Shown: positions 1 through 9,752, counted from the stretch's first letter. The stretch is DNA of 64,000 nucleotides from Algibacter sp. L3A6 (GCF_009796825.1 NZ_CP047030.1:1463501-1527500), one strand, 5' to 3'. A program made the numbers and translations. Notes: generated by a model from the letters alone, not told the origin.

Positions 1-1
1 A

Positions 2-139
2 GAGGTTTCTGTCTCTCGAGAACTTACAAAACTATACGAGGAAACTATTCGTGGTACCGCAAAACAAGTATTAGAACATTATACCAACAAGCCACCAAAA
101 GGTGAAATTGTAATTATTGTTGGAGGAAAAAAGAAATAA
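2..139 (+). CDS. rsmI: 16S rRNA (cytidine1402-2'-O)-methyltransferase, C-terminal fragment
   Basis: The window opens inside this gene; only the last 45 residues are present, read from base 2 to the TAA at 137-139. The fragment contains RELTKLYEE followed by RGTAKQVLEHY and a GEIVIIVGG ending, which is the usual C-terminal pattern of RsmI (YraL), the SAM-dependent enzyme that 2'-O-methylates C1402 of 16S rRNA. The stop codon lies only 4 bases before the next ATG, so the HopJ-family gene is probably co-transcribed. Catalytic residues lie outside the window, so the call rests on the tail motif alone. Confidence 0.8.
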   Translation, partial: EVSVSRELTKLYEETIRGTAKQVLEHYTNKPPKGEIVIIVGGKKK

Positions 140-143
140 AAAA

Positions 144-488
144 ATGACATTAGATTTATTTAAAAGTACATTAAAAAACACACCGGAAACCATTGCTTTT
201 TCAGATACCATAAACACTCTTGAAGCAAAATACAATTTTACACCAACCGCTTTTACAAATGGTGAATTAGCAAATGCTGCAGGTGAAAACTCTGGCTCTT
301 GTAAATTATTTGCCTTTGCCAAAAACGAAGGTTTTACAAAAGAAGAAACTCTTGCTTGTTTTGGTCAATACTATTTTGAAGATGTATTAAAAGATCCTAA
401 CGGAGACGGACACCAAAACATTAGAAACTTCATGAAAACCGGTTTTGACGGATTAGCTTTTGAAGGCAACGCATTAACCGAAAAATAA
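144..488 (+). CDS. HopJ-family protein
   Basis: This 114-residue soluble protein starts MTLDLFKSTL and matches the HopJ family (PF08888) over its whole length, including the GSCKLFAFA segment, the CFGQYYF stretch and the DPNGDGHQNIRNFM motif near the C-terminus. The family is named after a Pseudomonas type III effector, but it is found in many bacteria without type III secretion and its biochemical role is unknown. No signal peptide is visible. I chose the ATG at 144 because an in-frame upstream TTG at 117 would overlap the rsmI coding end, while 144 follows the rsmI stop by 4 bases. Calling it an effector would not be justified here. Confidence 0.82.
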   Translation: MTLDLFKSTLKNTPETIAFSDTINTLEAKYNFTPTAFTNGELANAAGENSGSCKLFAFAKNEGFTKEETLACFGQYYFEDVLKDPNGDGHQNIRNFMKTGFDGLAFEGNALTEK

Positions 489-518
489 TAGGTCTCCACT
501 CTCGATAAAAACTCATAA

Positions 519-1529
519 ATGCAAATACAATTAAAGGCTTACAACCTAAAACTTAAACATACATTCACCATTTCTAGAGAGTCTCACGACATTCAACCTA
601 GCTTAATTGCTTGCCTTACCCTAAACGGAAAAACAGGCTATGGTGAAGCAACATCTAACCCATATTACAACATTACTGTTGAAAGCATGATGGCAGAAAT
701 TAACGCGATTTCAGCTGAAATCGAAAACTTCAACTTTACAACACCAGAAGCTTTTCATGCATTCTTAGTTGAAAAAGGCTTAACCAATTTCGCTATTTGC
801 GCTTTAGATTTGGCTGCTCACGATTTATACGGCAAACTAAAAGGCAAATCTCTTTACGATATTTGGGGAACAACTTTAGAAACATATCCAACAACCAACT
901 ATACTATTGGTATTGCTAGTATTGATAAAATGGTAGCCAAAATGAAAGAAATGCCCTGGCCTATCTATAAAATAAAACTTGGCACCAACGACGATGTTAA
1001 CATTGTAAAAGCATTAAGAGAAGAAAGTGATGCTATTTTTAGAATTGATGCTAATTGTGCTTGGACGGCAGATGAAACTATTAAAAACGCACCGCTTTTA
1101 AAGGAATTAGGTGTTGAGTTTTTAGAGCAACCATTAAAAGCTGATGATTGGGAAGGTATGAAAAAAGTAATGAAACATTGCGTTTTACCTGTTATTGCAG
1201 ACGAGAGTTGCATTGTTGAAAATGACGTTGAAGCCTGCGGAACACACTTTAGCGGTATAAATATAAAACTAACGAAATGCGGCGGTTTAACACCTGCTTT
1301 GCGCATGATTAAAAAAGGTAAAGCCATGGGCGTAAAGGTTATGGTGGGTTGCATGACGGAATCTACTGTTGGTATTTCGGCTATTGCCCAACTTATACCT
1401 CAACTCGATTATGTTGATATGGATGGCGCGCTTCTACTTAAAGAAGATATTGCAAATGGCGTTATTATTAAAGAAGACGCCAGTGTTACTTTCCCAACTC
1501 TAGGGGGCAGTGGCGTAACTTTAAAATAA
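519..1529 (+). CDS. L-Ala-D/L-Glu (dipeptide) epimerase
   Basis: This is a 336-residue enolase-superfamily enzyme of the muconate-lactonizing subgroup. The second-strand KxK (K151, K153), the metal ligands D177 (RIDAN), E203 (LEQPL) and D228 (ADES), and the opposite-face lysine in IKLTKCGG (250-256) are all present. A DMDG motif at 300-303 matches the DxD that binds the dipeptide amino group in characterised Ala-Glu epimerases. Such enzymes interconvert L-Ala-D-Glu and L-Ala-L-Glu during murein peptide recycling in the cytoplasm. The stop TAA and the ATG of the next gene share a base, so the two are translationally coupled. Substrate choice could include other dipeptides. Confidence 0.9.
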   Translation: MQIQLKAYNLKLKHTFTISRESHDIQPSLIACLTLNGKTGYGEATSNPYYNITVESMMAEINAISAEIENFNFTTPEAFHAFLVEKGLTNFAICALDLAAHDLYGKLKGKSLYDIWGTTLETYPTTNYTIGIASIDKMVAKMKEMPWPIYKIKLGTNDDVNIVKALREESDAIFRIDANCAWTADETIKNAPLLKELGVEFLEQPLKADDWEGMKKVMKHCVLPVIADESCIVENDVEACGTHFSGINIKLTKCGGLTPALRMIKKGKAMGVKVMVGCMTESTVGISAIAQLIPQLDYVDMDGALLLKEDIANGVIIKEDASVTFPTLGGSGVTLK

Positions 1530-2581
1530 TGGTTTATAATTTAGATTCCTTTCCCTCTAACCACATTTCCACTGAAGATAAAAACTACCTTTATTTTGGT
1601 GGCACCTCTTATTTGGGGTTACAAACCGATGTGGATTTTCAAAATATATTTATTGAAAACATTAGAAAACATGGAACAAATTATGGTGCGTCTCGAAAAT
1701 CTAATGTACGCCTAAATATATATGACGAAACGGAAGCTTATTTATCTAAATTAGTTGGCAGTGAAGCTTGTGTTAGCATGTCTTCCGGGTATTTAGCCGG
1801 ACAACTTATTGCTCAAAGTTTAAACACTGAAAAGCACAGTTTTTTTTATGCTCCAAATACACATGCCGCATTAAATTTATCAATTACAGAAAATAAATCA
1901 ACCCCGTCTTATAGAGAGCTAAAAGCCATTTTAAGTTTTCATTTAGCAAACCAAACAGAAGAAACCCCTGTTGTTTTTTTAGATGCTGTAGATTTTTATG
2001 GTACAAATTTTCCTGATTTTGAAGGTTTAAAATCGTTACCACTTTCTAATACTATTTTGGTGGTAGACGATTCTCATGGCATCGGTATTACTGGTGAAAA
2101 TGGTGGTGGCGTATTTAAAACTATTGAGACATTAAACCCAAAAGAACTTATAGTTTGCTGCTCTTTAGGGAAAGGTTTCGGAATTCAAGCTGGTGCTATT
2201 TTTGGATCTAAGTACAGAATTAACAAATTAGAAAGCACGGCATTTTTTGGAGGTTCTAGTCCTGCTGCTCCAGCTAATTTAGCAACTATAGTTAGCGCAG
2301 AAAACATCTATAATGCGAAACGAAAAATGCTAAAATATAATATCGATTATTTTATAAACAATATAGAAAATCTTGAAAGGTTTAAGTGGATGAAAACACA
2401 TCCTGCTTTTAGCTTTTCTAATGAACAATTAAATAAACATCTCGAAAATAATAACATTATAGTAACTAGTTTTAGGTATCCCGATGAAACATCACCTATA
2501 ATGAGTAGAATTGTAATTAGTGCAGCCCATACAGAAGAAGATATTAGCAGACTTTGTGAGGTTTTGAATGGGTATAAATAA
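1529..2581 (+). CDS. PLP-dependent aminotransferase-fold enzyme, AONS/KBL-like
   Basis: This 350-residue protein has the alpha-oxoamine synthase-type fold: a glycine-rich N-terminal segment (YFGGTSYLGL), the DDSHGIG motif at 180-186 that contacts the cofactor, and CSLGKGFG with the Schiff-base lysine K215. It resembles 8-amino-7-oxononanoate synthase and glycine C-acetyltransferase but is shorter than the usual 380-400 residues and lacks neighbouring biotin genes. It overlaps the epimerase by one base, which suggests a joint role in dipeptide or amino-acid salvage; that is inference. The exact reaction cannot be read from the sequence. Confidence 0.8.
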   Translation: MVYNLDSFPSNHISTEDKNYLYFGGTSYLGLQTDVDFQNIFIENIRKHGTNYGASRKSNVRLNIYDETEAYLSKLVGSEACVSMSSGYLAGQLIAQSLNTEKHSFFYAPNTHAALNLSITENKSTPSYRELKAILSFHLANQTEETPVVFLDAVDFYGTNFPDFEGLKSLPLSNTILVVDDSHGIGITGENGGGVFKTIETLNPKELIVCCSLGKGFGIQAGAIFGSKYRINKLESTAFFGGSSPAAPANLATIVSAENIYNAKRKMLKYNIDYFINNIENLERFKWMKTHPAFSFSNEQLNKHLENNNIIVTSFRYPDETSPIMSRIVISAAHTEEDISRLCEVLNGYK

Positions 2582-2610
2582 AAAAGGATGACTGTATAGC
2601 CACCCCTTTT
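2581..2610. terminator. bidirectional terminator between convergent genes
   Basis: An A-run and GG at 2581-2587 can pair with CC and TTTT at 2603-2610 around an imperfect inner stem. On the minus strand the hairpin is followed by six T residues, as expected for intrinsic termination of the susCD transcript. On the plus strand the T tract is four bases. Confidence 0.5.
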
Positions 2611-2642
2611 ATAAAACTTAAAATATTGAGTAATAGCCAAAA

Positions 2643-4124
2643 CTATTCATCCCACCAAACAGGTGTAACAGGAGTTTCTTGATTCGCTAATACATTATCT
2701 TCATTTCTATTTAATTCAGTTGTTGGATAATTAGCTCTTCGAAACCATTCCCCAAAATAGTCACTATCTTCACTATCTTCTTCAGATCTAATTGTTAAAC
2801 CAGTAAACACATCTTCTGAGAAATCATACCTTCTAAAATCAACAAATGTTTCTGGGTTTAAAAAATTATTAATGTATTTCTCTTTCATAATATGGTGTAA
2901 TGCTAAACCCGCTTCTCCAACAGCTATTGCTCCATCGGCTAAATAATCAGCACCATCAACATCAAACATCTCAAAACTAGCAGCAACACCTTCAATATAA
3001 GCTGCATAAGCTGTGGCGTCTGCACCAACACTTGTTGTTGTCCCTCCACCAACTAAAAACGCAGCTTCTGCTTTAATAAACATAGCTTCTGCATAACTTA
3101 TTAAAAGTAAAGGAGAATCTATACTTGTATAATAGCCATCGGTTGCAAAACCAGTATTTGCATCGGTTCCGTCTGGAGAAACTCCTGCGCCTCCACTAAC
3201 ATAACCTTTATACTCGGTTTCGGTATCGTCTATTTCTGCAAAAAGCGGCAATCTTGGGTCTATTTCTAACGTACCAGTAAATGGGTAATAATCTCCATTC
3301 ATTGAGCTTACAATTTGACTAGCAATATCTTTGCTTAAATTCCCTGTTAATCGAGATAAAATTTCTTCTGAATACCATGGGTTTATGTTTGTATCACTGT
3401 AGAACATCTCAAAATTATCATCGTTAGATGTAAATCCATTTGAAATAGTTGTTAGTACATCGTTAGCTGTTATGCCTGCTTTACCGACTAAGTGTAATTG
3501 GTAACGCGCTTTAATTGTGTAAGCCGCTCTTAACCAAAAATCGGTATTACCACCATAGATTAAATCAGAAGCCCCTAAGGTAAAACCAGAATTATCAGCT
3601 CCTTGCAGCGCTGTTATAGCTCCATCCAATAAATCAAAAATTTCTGTGTATATCTCTTCTTGCGTATCGAAAGCAGGAAAGTTTGAATCTGGACCTTCTG
3701 TGGCTTTAGAATAAGGAATATCATCCCAACTATCTGTAGCAATACCTAAATTAATAGCAATTAAAATATCGGAAATAGCACCAATATGAGGTGCATTGTT
3801 TTCGACAGATTTTTCTTTAATAACCTTTAAATTAGGTAAAATATAAAGGTAAACCTGAGACCATAACCCACTTACAGAAGTTTCTCCTGCTGCACCACCA
3901 CCTGTAGATACAAAGTACTGCGTATAATTACCAAAAGACAATTCTGCAGAACGTTGCCCCTCCATGGTGCTATGGATAACGGGCGCCATTAAATCCTTCA
4001 TACCTAACTCATCTAAAGATGCTGTGTTAGATGGTGTATTTACATCAAAATAATCATCACTACACCCAAACAACGAGGCTACAAAAAGTGATAATATTAT
4101 AGTTTTTATATTAAATTTTCTCAT
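2643..4124 (-). CDS. SusD/RagB-family outer-membrane lipoprotein
   Basis: The 493-residue product begins with a lipoprotein signal peptide whose lipobox ends LFG-C21, followed by acidic residues that favour surface export in Bacteroidota. The helical SusD-like body includes the WRRANYP region near the C-terminus and a long N-terminal TPR-like part, most like the SusD-like_2 group. SusD proteins cap the SusC channel and bind the substrate outside the cell. The gene lies 11 bases downstream of susC on the same strand. No glycoside hydrolase or regulator is adjacent, so the substrate is unknown and could be a peptide or glycan. Confidence 0.92.
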   Translation of the reverse strand: MRKFNIKTIILSLFVASLFGCSDDYFDVNTPSNTASLDELGMKDLMAPVIHSTMEGQRSAELSFGNYTQYFVSTGGGAAGETSVSGLWSQVYLYILPNLKVIKEKSVENNAPHIGAISDILIAINLGIATDSWDDIPYSKATEGPDSNFPAFDTQEEIYTEIFDLLDGAITALQGADNSGFTLGASDLIYGGNTDFWLRAAYTIKARYQLHLVGKAGITANDVLTTISNGFTSNDDNFEMFYSDTNINPWYSEEILSRLTGNLSKDIASQIVSSMNGDYYPFTGTLEIDPRLPLFAEIDDTETEYKGYVSGGAGVSPDGTDANTGFATDGYYTSIDSPLLLISYAEAMFIKAEAAFLVGGGTTTSVGADATAYAAYIEGVAASFEMFDVDGADYLADGAIAVGEAGLALHHIMKEKYINNFLNPETFVDFRRYDFSEDVFTGLTIRSEEDSEDSDYFGEWFRRANYPTTELNRNEDNVLANQETPVTPVWWDE

Positions 4125-4135
4125 AATTCCTTTTT

Positions 4136-7100
4136 TTAAAATTCAACATTAAGTCCAAATGAATAACTCTGACTTAACGGGACACTTAAGCCTGTAAATC
4201 CATAAACATTACTTCCGGCGCTGTATTGATTTCCTTCTGGATCGAAACCTTCGAAAGGTGTCCATACAAGAATATTACTTGCGCTAACATTAAAGCTAAG
4301 TCTATTTAATTTTAGCTTTTGTGTTACTGAATCTGCAAAATCATAAGAAAAACCAATATTTCTAAGCTTAACCCAAGAAGCATCTTGCACTAAAACTTCT
4401 GAAGCTCTATTGTAAACCGTGGAACTTCTATAATAATCTTGATCAATATAAGTTTCAATCGTGTTTGTTGTATAACCACCACTTCCATCGTCCATAACGC
4501 CATCTAAAACGGTATCTACATTACGGAAGGCAGTCAAACCTCTAACACCATTTCTAATGGAATTACGTATTCCAGAATCGTAAAGATCTCCTCCTTTTTT
4601 ATATTCTAACACAAATTTAAATCCGAAACCTTTATAAGTAAAACTATTATTTACAGATGATATAAAGTCTGGAAATGCATTACCAACAATAACACGTTCA
4701 TCTAAATCGATAACAGGTAAACCGTTTGAGGCTATATAACGTTCACCATCTTCATAACGCCATTTGTAACCATAAAGATTACCCATTTTATCTCCTTCTC
4801 TAATTTCTGAAGTGACTCCTGCAAAACCAGAATCGGCAAAAATGATAGATTCAATATCATCAGGAATATCAAGTACATTTCCCTCACTTGTAGACCAGTT
4901 TAGAATCATATTCCATCTAAAATCCTCATTTTTAATAATATCTGCACTTAACAAAAACTCATGACCATAAACCTCATAATCTCCTGCATTTCTGGTGATA
5001 TAAGATAAGCCTGAAGAATAAGCTGTACCAACATTAAATATTTGATCAGAAACCCTTGTTTTAAAATAAGCGTAATCTAAACGAATACGATTATTAAAAA
5101 AACGTAAATCTGCTCCTATCTCTGTAGATTGATTTTTTTCGGGAATAATATCCAAATCACCAAGTGCAGTGCTTCTTCTATAACCACCAACACCTCCAAA
5201 AGGAAAATCTCCGTCTACCACAAAATATTGGCCAACCTGTCCAAATCCAGGACCTTTTCCTACTTCTGCCCAAGAAGCTCTTAGTTTCCCGAAAGAAAAA
5301 ACATCACTCTCACCAAAAAGACTAGAGATATCATAAGCTAAACTTGCCGACGGATAAAAGAAAGATCTATTCTCTTTAGGTAAAGTAGACAACCAATCGT
5401 TTCTTCCTGTTAAAGTTAAAAACAACTTATCTTTATAAGCCATTTTTAATTCTCCAAATACACCTGTATTACGTAATTGCACGACACTATTACTTATAAA
5501 AAAGTTAGTTGTGTTTCCAATTTCATTAATACCTGCAATATTTAAACCTTCTCCTCGAGCTTCATCATAAATTCTTTTGGTATCAGAAACCTGATGACCT
5601 AGAGTTAAATCTGTTGTAAAATCATCTGACCAATCTTTATTTAAAGCAACCAAAAGGTTAGACTCTAAACCTGTGAAATTTATGTTTTGATTTAAAACAA
5701 ATCCTCCCACTTGTGAACCTCCATCTAAATCTGGTCCAACATAACGATTTCGCCTGTCTGAATAATTATCAACCTGAGCAGAATACGTTACATTCATCCA
5801 TTCTTTAGGAGCCCAATTAAATGTTGCATTTCCAATCCAGCGATTAACATCATCAACAAGACTGCTTGTTTCCATTAAATACCTTGGATTATCAATAACT
5901 CCAAAAGAATAATCACGTTCTGAGCCATCTTTGTTTTGATAATCGTTTATAGGAAATGTACCCGAATAATAAGACAAAGCACTCATTACCGATTTATCAC
6001 CGCCGTTAGCACGACTACCTCCAGAGTTTGAATAAGAAACAGATGTGTTAATTTTAAATTTATCCGAGACATCATAACCTGCTTTAAACCTAAAATTAGT
6101 TTTGTCGTAATTTGTATTTGGTAAAATACCTTCGTCACTACTATTTCCCATAGAAAAGAAATAATTCATAACATCTGTTGCTCCACTAACACTAAGGTTT
6201 AACTGAGTGTTTACTCCTGTTTTAAATAAATCATATGGACTGTAATAAGCATCACCTGTTAAATCCACCACAGTACCATCGGTTAATGTAGCAGAATCAT
6301 CACTAAACTTTGGTCCCCAAGAATAAAAAGATGTACCACCTAGCCTTGTAAAACCCGTTTCGGTTTCTGGAGTATATAAAGTTCTTGGAAGATTAGAAAA
6401 ACCTTCTCTATATTCTGTTTGATCATCTGGAGTTTTCACAATACTTCTAAAAGTTGTAGAAGCTGTAAAATTAACCTTAGCCTTCCCTAATTTCCCTTTC
6501 TTCGTTGTAATAATAATAGCACCATTAGAAGCTCTAACACCATAAAGTGCAGTTGCAGCAGCACCCTTCAAAACACTATAACTCTCTATATCTTGAGGGT
6601 TTATATCTCCTGCACGATTAGAAAATGCAAACTGTTCAGAACTGCTAGCAGAATTAGACCCTGTACTTGGCCTAACTTCACCAGAAAAGGTTTCATTATT
6701 TAAAGCCAAACCATCAACGATTATTAAGGGTTGATTATCTCTAGACGGATTAACGGAAGTTATTCCTCTAATTAAAATATCTACACCACCACCAGCAGAA
6801 CCAGAAGTTCTACTAATTTGCACACCCGCAACTTGACCTTGTAATGCTTCTAAAGCATTAGTTTGCCCTACTAAGTTCACATCTTCAGCATCAACTTGTG
6901 TAACAGAATATCCTAAAGACTTTTGTTTTTTAACCACACCAAAAGCAGTAATTACCACTTCATCCAAGTTACCAGCGTCTTCCGTTAATGTAACATCGAG
7001 TTTCTCGCCTGTTACCGCGGCTTCTTTTGTTGTAAAACCTAAAAACGAAAATACTAGAATATCGCCATGAGTTGCTTTTAAATTGTAGAGTCCATCAAAA

Positions 7101-7267
7101 TTTGTTGATGCTCCCGAATTTGTTCCTTTAATTTTTATATTCACACCCGGTAACGACATGCCTGAAGCATCAGTCACTACTCCTTTAACATTATAATTTT
7201 GAGAAAATAATAATGAAAAAGTGGTTGCGAAGAAAAAAAGAAAATTTAGAGTAGTTTTTTTTCTCAT
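4136..7267 (-). CDS. SusC/RagA-family TonB-linked outer-membrane transporter
   Basis: This 1043-residue protein has a signal peptide (SLLFSQ ending), a carboxypeptidase-D-regulatory-like domain at about 25-100 (VKGVVTDASGMSLPGVNI), the SusC signature DEVVITAFG near 103, a plug domain with LEALQGQVAGVQI, and a 22-strand-type barrel ending in an aromatic residue (LNVEF). It imports substrate across the outer membrane using TonB energy, with the downstream SusD as lid. It is the first gene of a two-gene operon. The upstream gap of 162 bases separates it from the divergent osmC-like gene and should hold both promoters; I did not find a convincing -7 box for this strand. Confidence 0.95.
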   Translation of the reverse strand: MRKKTTLNFLFFFATTFSLLFSQNYNVKGVVTDASGMSLPGVNIKIKGTNSGASTNFDGLYNLKATHGDILVFSFLGFTTKEAAVTGEKLDVTLTEDAGNLDEVVITAFGVVKKQKSLGYSVTQVDAEDVNLVGQTNALEALQGQVAGVQISRTSGSAGGGVDILIRGITSVNPSRDNQPLIIVDGLALNNETFSGEVRPSTGSNSASSSEQFAFSNRAGDINPQDIESYSVLKGAAATALYGVRASNGAIIITTKKGKLGKAKVNFTASTTFRSIVKTPDDQTEYREGFSNLPRTLYTPETETGFTRLGGTSFYSWGPKFSDDSATLTDGTVVDLTGDAYYSPYDLFKTGVNTQLNLSVSGATDVMNYFFSMGNSSDEGILPNTNYDKTNFRFKAGYDVSDKFKINTSVSYSNSGGSRANGGDKSVMSALSYYSGTFPINDYQNKDGSERDYSFGVIDNPRYLMETSSLVDDVNRWIGNATFNWAPKEWMNVTYSAQVDNYSDRRNRYVGPDLDGGSQVGGFVLNQNINFTGLESNLLVALNKDWSDDFTTDLTLGHQVSDTKRIYDEARGEGLNIAGINEIGNTTNFFISNSVVQLRNTGVFGELKMAYKDKLFLTLTGRNDWLSTLPKENRSFFYPSASLAYDISSLFGESDVFSFGKLRASWAEVGKGPGFGQVGQYFVVDGDFPFGGVGGYRRSTALGDLDIIPEKNQSTEIGADLRFFNNRIRLDYAYFKTRVSDQIFNVGTAYSSGLSYITRNAGDYEVYGHEFLLSADIIKNEDFRWNMILNWSTSEGNVLDIPDDIESIIFADSGFAGVTSEIREGDKMGNLYGYKWRYEDGERYIASNGLPVIDLDERVIVGNAFPDFISSVNNSFTYKGFGFKFVLEYKKGGDLYDSGIRNSIRNGVRGLTAFRNVDTVLDGVMDDGSGGYTTNTIETYIDQDYYRSSTVYNRASEVLVQDASWVKLRNIGFSYDFADSVTQKLKLNRLSFNVSASNILVWTPFEGFDPEGNQYSAGSNVYGFTGLSVPLSQSYSFGLNVEF

Positions 7268-7402
7268 ATTAAAATTGATTTGAATTAGTTATGATAAATT
7301 TAACCAAAAAACAAAGTAAAGTGTGATATATCCTTGTTTTTTATTCCTTTTTGATGAAAATTCAATAATCAACATTAATATGCGAAATAGCTTTATTTAT
7401 AC

Positions 7403-7410
7403 TATTTTTG
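7403..7410 (+). promoter_or_regulatory. -7 promoter box (TATTTTTG) for OsmC gene
   Basis: The octamer TATTTTTG fits the Bacteroidota TAnnTTTG consensus and sits 20 bases before the ATG at 7430. No clear -33 TTG element is seen at the right spacing, so this is a consensus match only. Confidence 0.4.
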
Positions 7411-7429
7411 AGCAAACAAATTAAGAAAA

Positions 7430-7852
7430 ATGAAAAATTTAGTTACTACAACCTGGTTAGGCGAAATGAGATTTGAAAGCACAAACCCATCAGGACACAA
7501 TCTTTTTATAGATGCAGGTGAAGAAAACGGCGGAAAAAGCGAAGGTTACCGTCCAAAAGCATTAATGTTATCTGGCTTAGCAGGTTGCTCTGGGTTAGAT
7601 GTAGCATCCTTAATTAAAAAAATGAAATTAGAGGTCGACGATTTTAAAATAGAAACCGAAGCCAACCTAACCGAAGAGCACCCAAAATATTACGATAAAG
7701 TTGCTATGCGCTTTCATTTTTACGGCAATAACTTAAACGAAAAAAAGCTTCAAAAAGCAGTCGATTTATCTATTGAAAAGTATTGTGGTGTTATGGAAAT
7801 GTTCCGTCAATTTTCAGAATTAACCATCGAAACACACTTTCATTCAAAATAA
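7430..7852 (+). CDS. OsmC-family peroxide-reductase-like protein
   Basis: The 140-residue product fits the OsmC/Ohr fold (PF02566). The two redox cysteines are visible: one in LAGCSGLDVASL (near residue 53) and one in KYCGVMEMF (near 120), as in thiol-dependent organic hydroperoxide reductases. It carries no signal peptide, so it acts in the cytoplasm. It stands alone, divergent from the susC gene, with its own putative promoter. Whether it is Ohr-like or belongs to the broader YhfA/OsmC branch cannot be settled without a tree. Confidence 0.88.
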   Translation: MKNLVTTTWLGEMRFESTNPSGHNLFIDAGEENGGKSEGYRPKALMLSGLAGCSGLDVASLIKKMKLEVDDFKIETEANLTEEHPKYYDKVAMRFHFYGNNLNEKKLQKAVDLSIEKYCGVMEMFRQFSELTIETHFHSK

Positions 7853-7971
7853 TATTTTCAAGTATAATAAACGCAATAAAAATCGCTAGTACTAAGTTAA
7901 ATTACATAAGCTATACGGTTCTATAATTGTTAGTATTTTATACGAAGCCCTTTAAAGTATAAAGTTTTAAT

Positions 7972-7979
7972 TACATTTG
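7972..7979 (+). promoter_or_regulatory. -7 promoter box (TACATTTG) for recJ
   Basis: TACATTTG matches TAnnTTTG and lies 22 bases before the recJ ATG. A -33 TTG at 17-23 bases upstream is not evident. Confidence 0.4.
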
Positions 7980-8001
7980 AAACCTCTTAAAGAAACACAA
8001 A

Positions 8002-9696
8002 ATGCGTTGGACATTAAAAGAAAAACCACAGGCAGCAGAAACTGAAGCTTTGCAGAAAGCATTAAATGTAGACGCTACCACAGCAACATTACTTTTGCAA
8101 CGTGGTATTAAAACTTTTGAAGAAGCAAAAACTTTTTTCCGCCCTAGCTTAACAGATTTACACGATCCATTCTTAATGAAAGATATGGACAAAGCTGTGG
8201 CACGTATAGAAAAAGCAATTGCGAACAACGAAAACATTTTGGTTTATGGTGATTACGATGTAGATGGCACGAGCTCTGTGGCGCTTATGTCTACCTACCT
8301 TAAATCAATACATAATTTGGTTTACACGTATATCCCAAACAGGTATGATGAAGGTTATGGCGTATCCTATAAAGGAATAAACTTTGCACTAGAAAATAAT
8401 TTCACTTTAATAGTTGCTTTAGATTGCGGCATTAAAGCCATAGATAAAGTGGCACACGCCAAAGAATTGGGTATAGATTTTATTATCTGCGACCACCACC
8501 GACCAGGTGCTAAAATTCCAGATGCAGCAGCCGTTTTAGATCCAAAACGAGAAGACTGCAACTATCCATATAAAGAACTTTGTGGCTGTGGTGTAGGCTT
8601 TAAACTTATTGAAGCTTTAGCATCAAAAGAAGGAAAAACAGCCGAAGATTTAACCGAATATTTAGATTTAGTAGCCACGGCTATTGGAGCAGATATTGTT
8701 CCTATAGATGGTGAAAACCGTGTTCTTGCTTATTTTGGTTTACAAGTTATTAACACCAATCCTCGACCAGGAATTAAAGCCATTTTAGCGCAAGTAGAAA
8801 AAACAGAACTAACCATAACCGATGTTGTATTTATTGTAGCACCACGTATCAATGCTGCTGGCCGTATGAAACATGGTAATTATGCGGTAACCTTATTAAC
8901 CGAGGAAGATGATGAGTTAGCGACTAAATATGCCGCAGAAATTAACGATTACAATCTTGAGCGTCGCGAAACAGATAAAAGAATAACAGAAGAAGCACTT
9001 GTCCAAATTGAAAAAAATAAAGAACAAGACCGCCTAACCACAGTTGTTTACGATAAAGATTGGCATAAAGGCGTTATTGGTATTGTAGCTTCTAGATTAA
9101 CCGAAACCTACCATAGACCAACTTTGGTTTTCACTAAAAGTGGTGAGTTTTTAGCAGCTTCGGCACGTTCGGTAAAAGGTTTTGATGTTTACAATGCCTT
9201 GGAAGCTTGCGCCGAACATATTGAACAATTTGGCGGACACAAATACGCGGCAGGATTAACATTAAAAGAAGAAAACTACGAAGCCTTTAAACAAGCTTTT
9301 GAAGACAAGGTTTCTAAAACTATAGATAGAAACTTACTTACACCCGAAATAAAAATAGATTTAGAAATAGATTTAGACAACATTACGCCTAAATTTAATA
9401 GAATTTTAAAACAATTTGCTCCTTACGGCCCCAGTAATATGACACCTGTTTTTTTAACCGAAAACCTAATTGATACAGGCTACGGAAAACCAGTTGGTGC
9501 AGATCAAACTCATTTAAGATTAACAGCTACGCAAGCCGGCACATCTATAAATGTTGTTGGTATTGGTTTTAGTATGGCAGATAAGTTTGAAATTATTTCA
9601 AACGGCAAGCCATTTAAAGCTGTTTATTCTATAGACGAAAACGAATGGCAAGGTAATATAAGCTTACAAATGAAAATACGTGATATTAAGGCTTAA
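8002..9696 (+). CDS. recJ: single-stranded-DNA-specific 5'-3' exonuclease RecJ
   Basis: This 564-residue DHH-family nuclease contains the DHH motifs in order: VYGDYDVDGTSS (about 80), ALDCGIKA, ICDHHRPG (about 163), and the DHHA1 part with GVIGIVASRLTE, SARSVKGFDVYNAL and GGHKYAAGLTL. The C-terminal RecJ OB domain follows (KFNRILKQFAPYGPSNMTP). It degrades single-stranded DNA during RecF-pathway recombination, mismatch repair and base excision repair. The length is normal for the family and all metal-binding aspartate and histidine motifs are intact. It appears monocistronic, with a putative promoter at 7972. Confidence 0.97.
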   Translation: MRWTLKEKPQAAETEALQKALNVDATTATLLLQRGIKTFEEAKTFFRPSLTDLHDPFLMKDMDKAVARIEKAIANNENILVYGDYDVDGTSSVALMSTYLKSIHNLVYTYIPNRYDEGYGVSYKGINFALENNFTLIVALDCGIKAIDKVAHAKELGIDFIICDHHRPGAKIPDAAAVLDPKREDCNYPYKELCGCGVGFKLIEALASKEGKTAEDLTEYLDLVATAIGADIVPIDGENRVLAYFGLQVINTNPRPGIKAILAQVEKTELTITDVVFIVAPRINAAGRMKHGNYAVTLLTEEDDELATKYAAEINDYNLERRETDKRITEEALVQIEKNKEQDRLTTVVYDKDWHKGVIGIVASRLTETYHRPTLVFTKSGEFLAASARSVKGFDVYNALEACAEHIEQFGGHKYAAGLTLKEENYEAFKQAFEDKVSKTIDRNLLTPEIKIDLEIDLDNITPKFNRILKQFAPYGPSNMTPVFLTENLIDTGYGKPVGADQTHLRLTATQAGTSINVVGIGFSMADKFEIISNGKPFKAVYSIDENEWQGNISLQMKIRDIKA

Positions 9697-9736
9697 AACC
9701 TTAATAGTTACTATTATTGCAAGTTAAAACTAAAAC

Positions 9737-9752
9737 TCCTGTCTTCGCAGGA
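9737..9752 (+). repeat. small hairpin just upstream of the MFS gene
   Basis: TCCTG and CAGGA pair around a six-base loop (tcttcg), ending 8 bases before the ATG at 9761. The sequence resembles the 'TCCTGCnnnCGCAGGA' type of short hairpin repeats common in bacterial intergenic DNA. It may influence translation of the transporter, but this is speculative. Confidence 0.4.

Noticed and set aside
144..488. Reading the HopJ-family gene as a type III effector.
   Set aside because: The family name comes from Pseudomonas; there is no type III system here and the family is widespread in non-pathogens.
2643..7267. A polysaccharide utilisation locus.
   Set aside because: A SusC/SusD pair alone does not define one; no CAZyme, sulfatase or regulator is adjacent, so the substrate could be a peptide or another compound.
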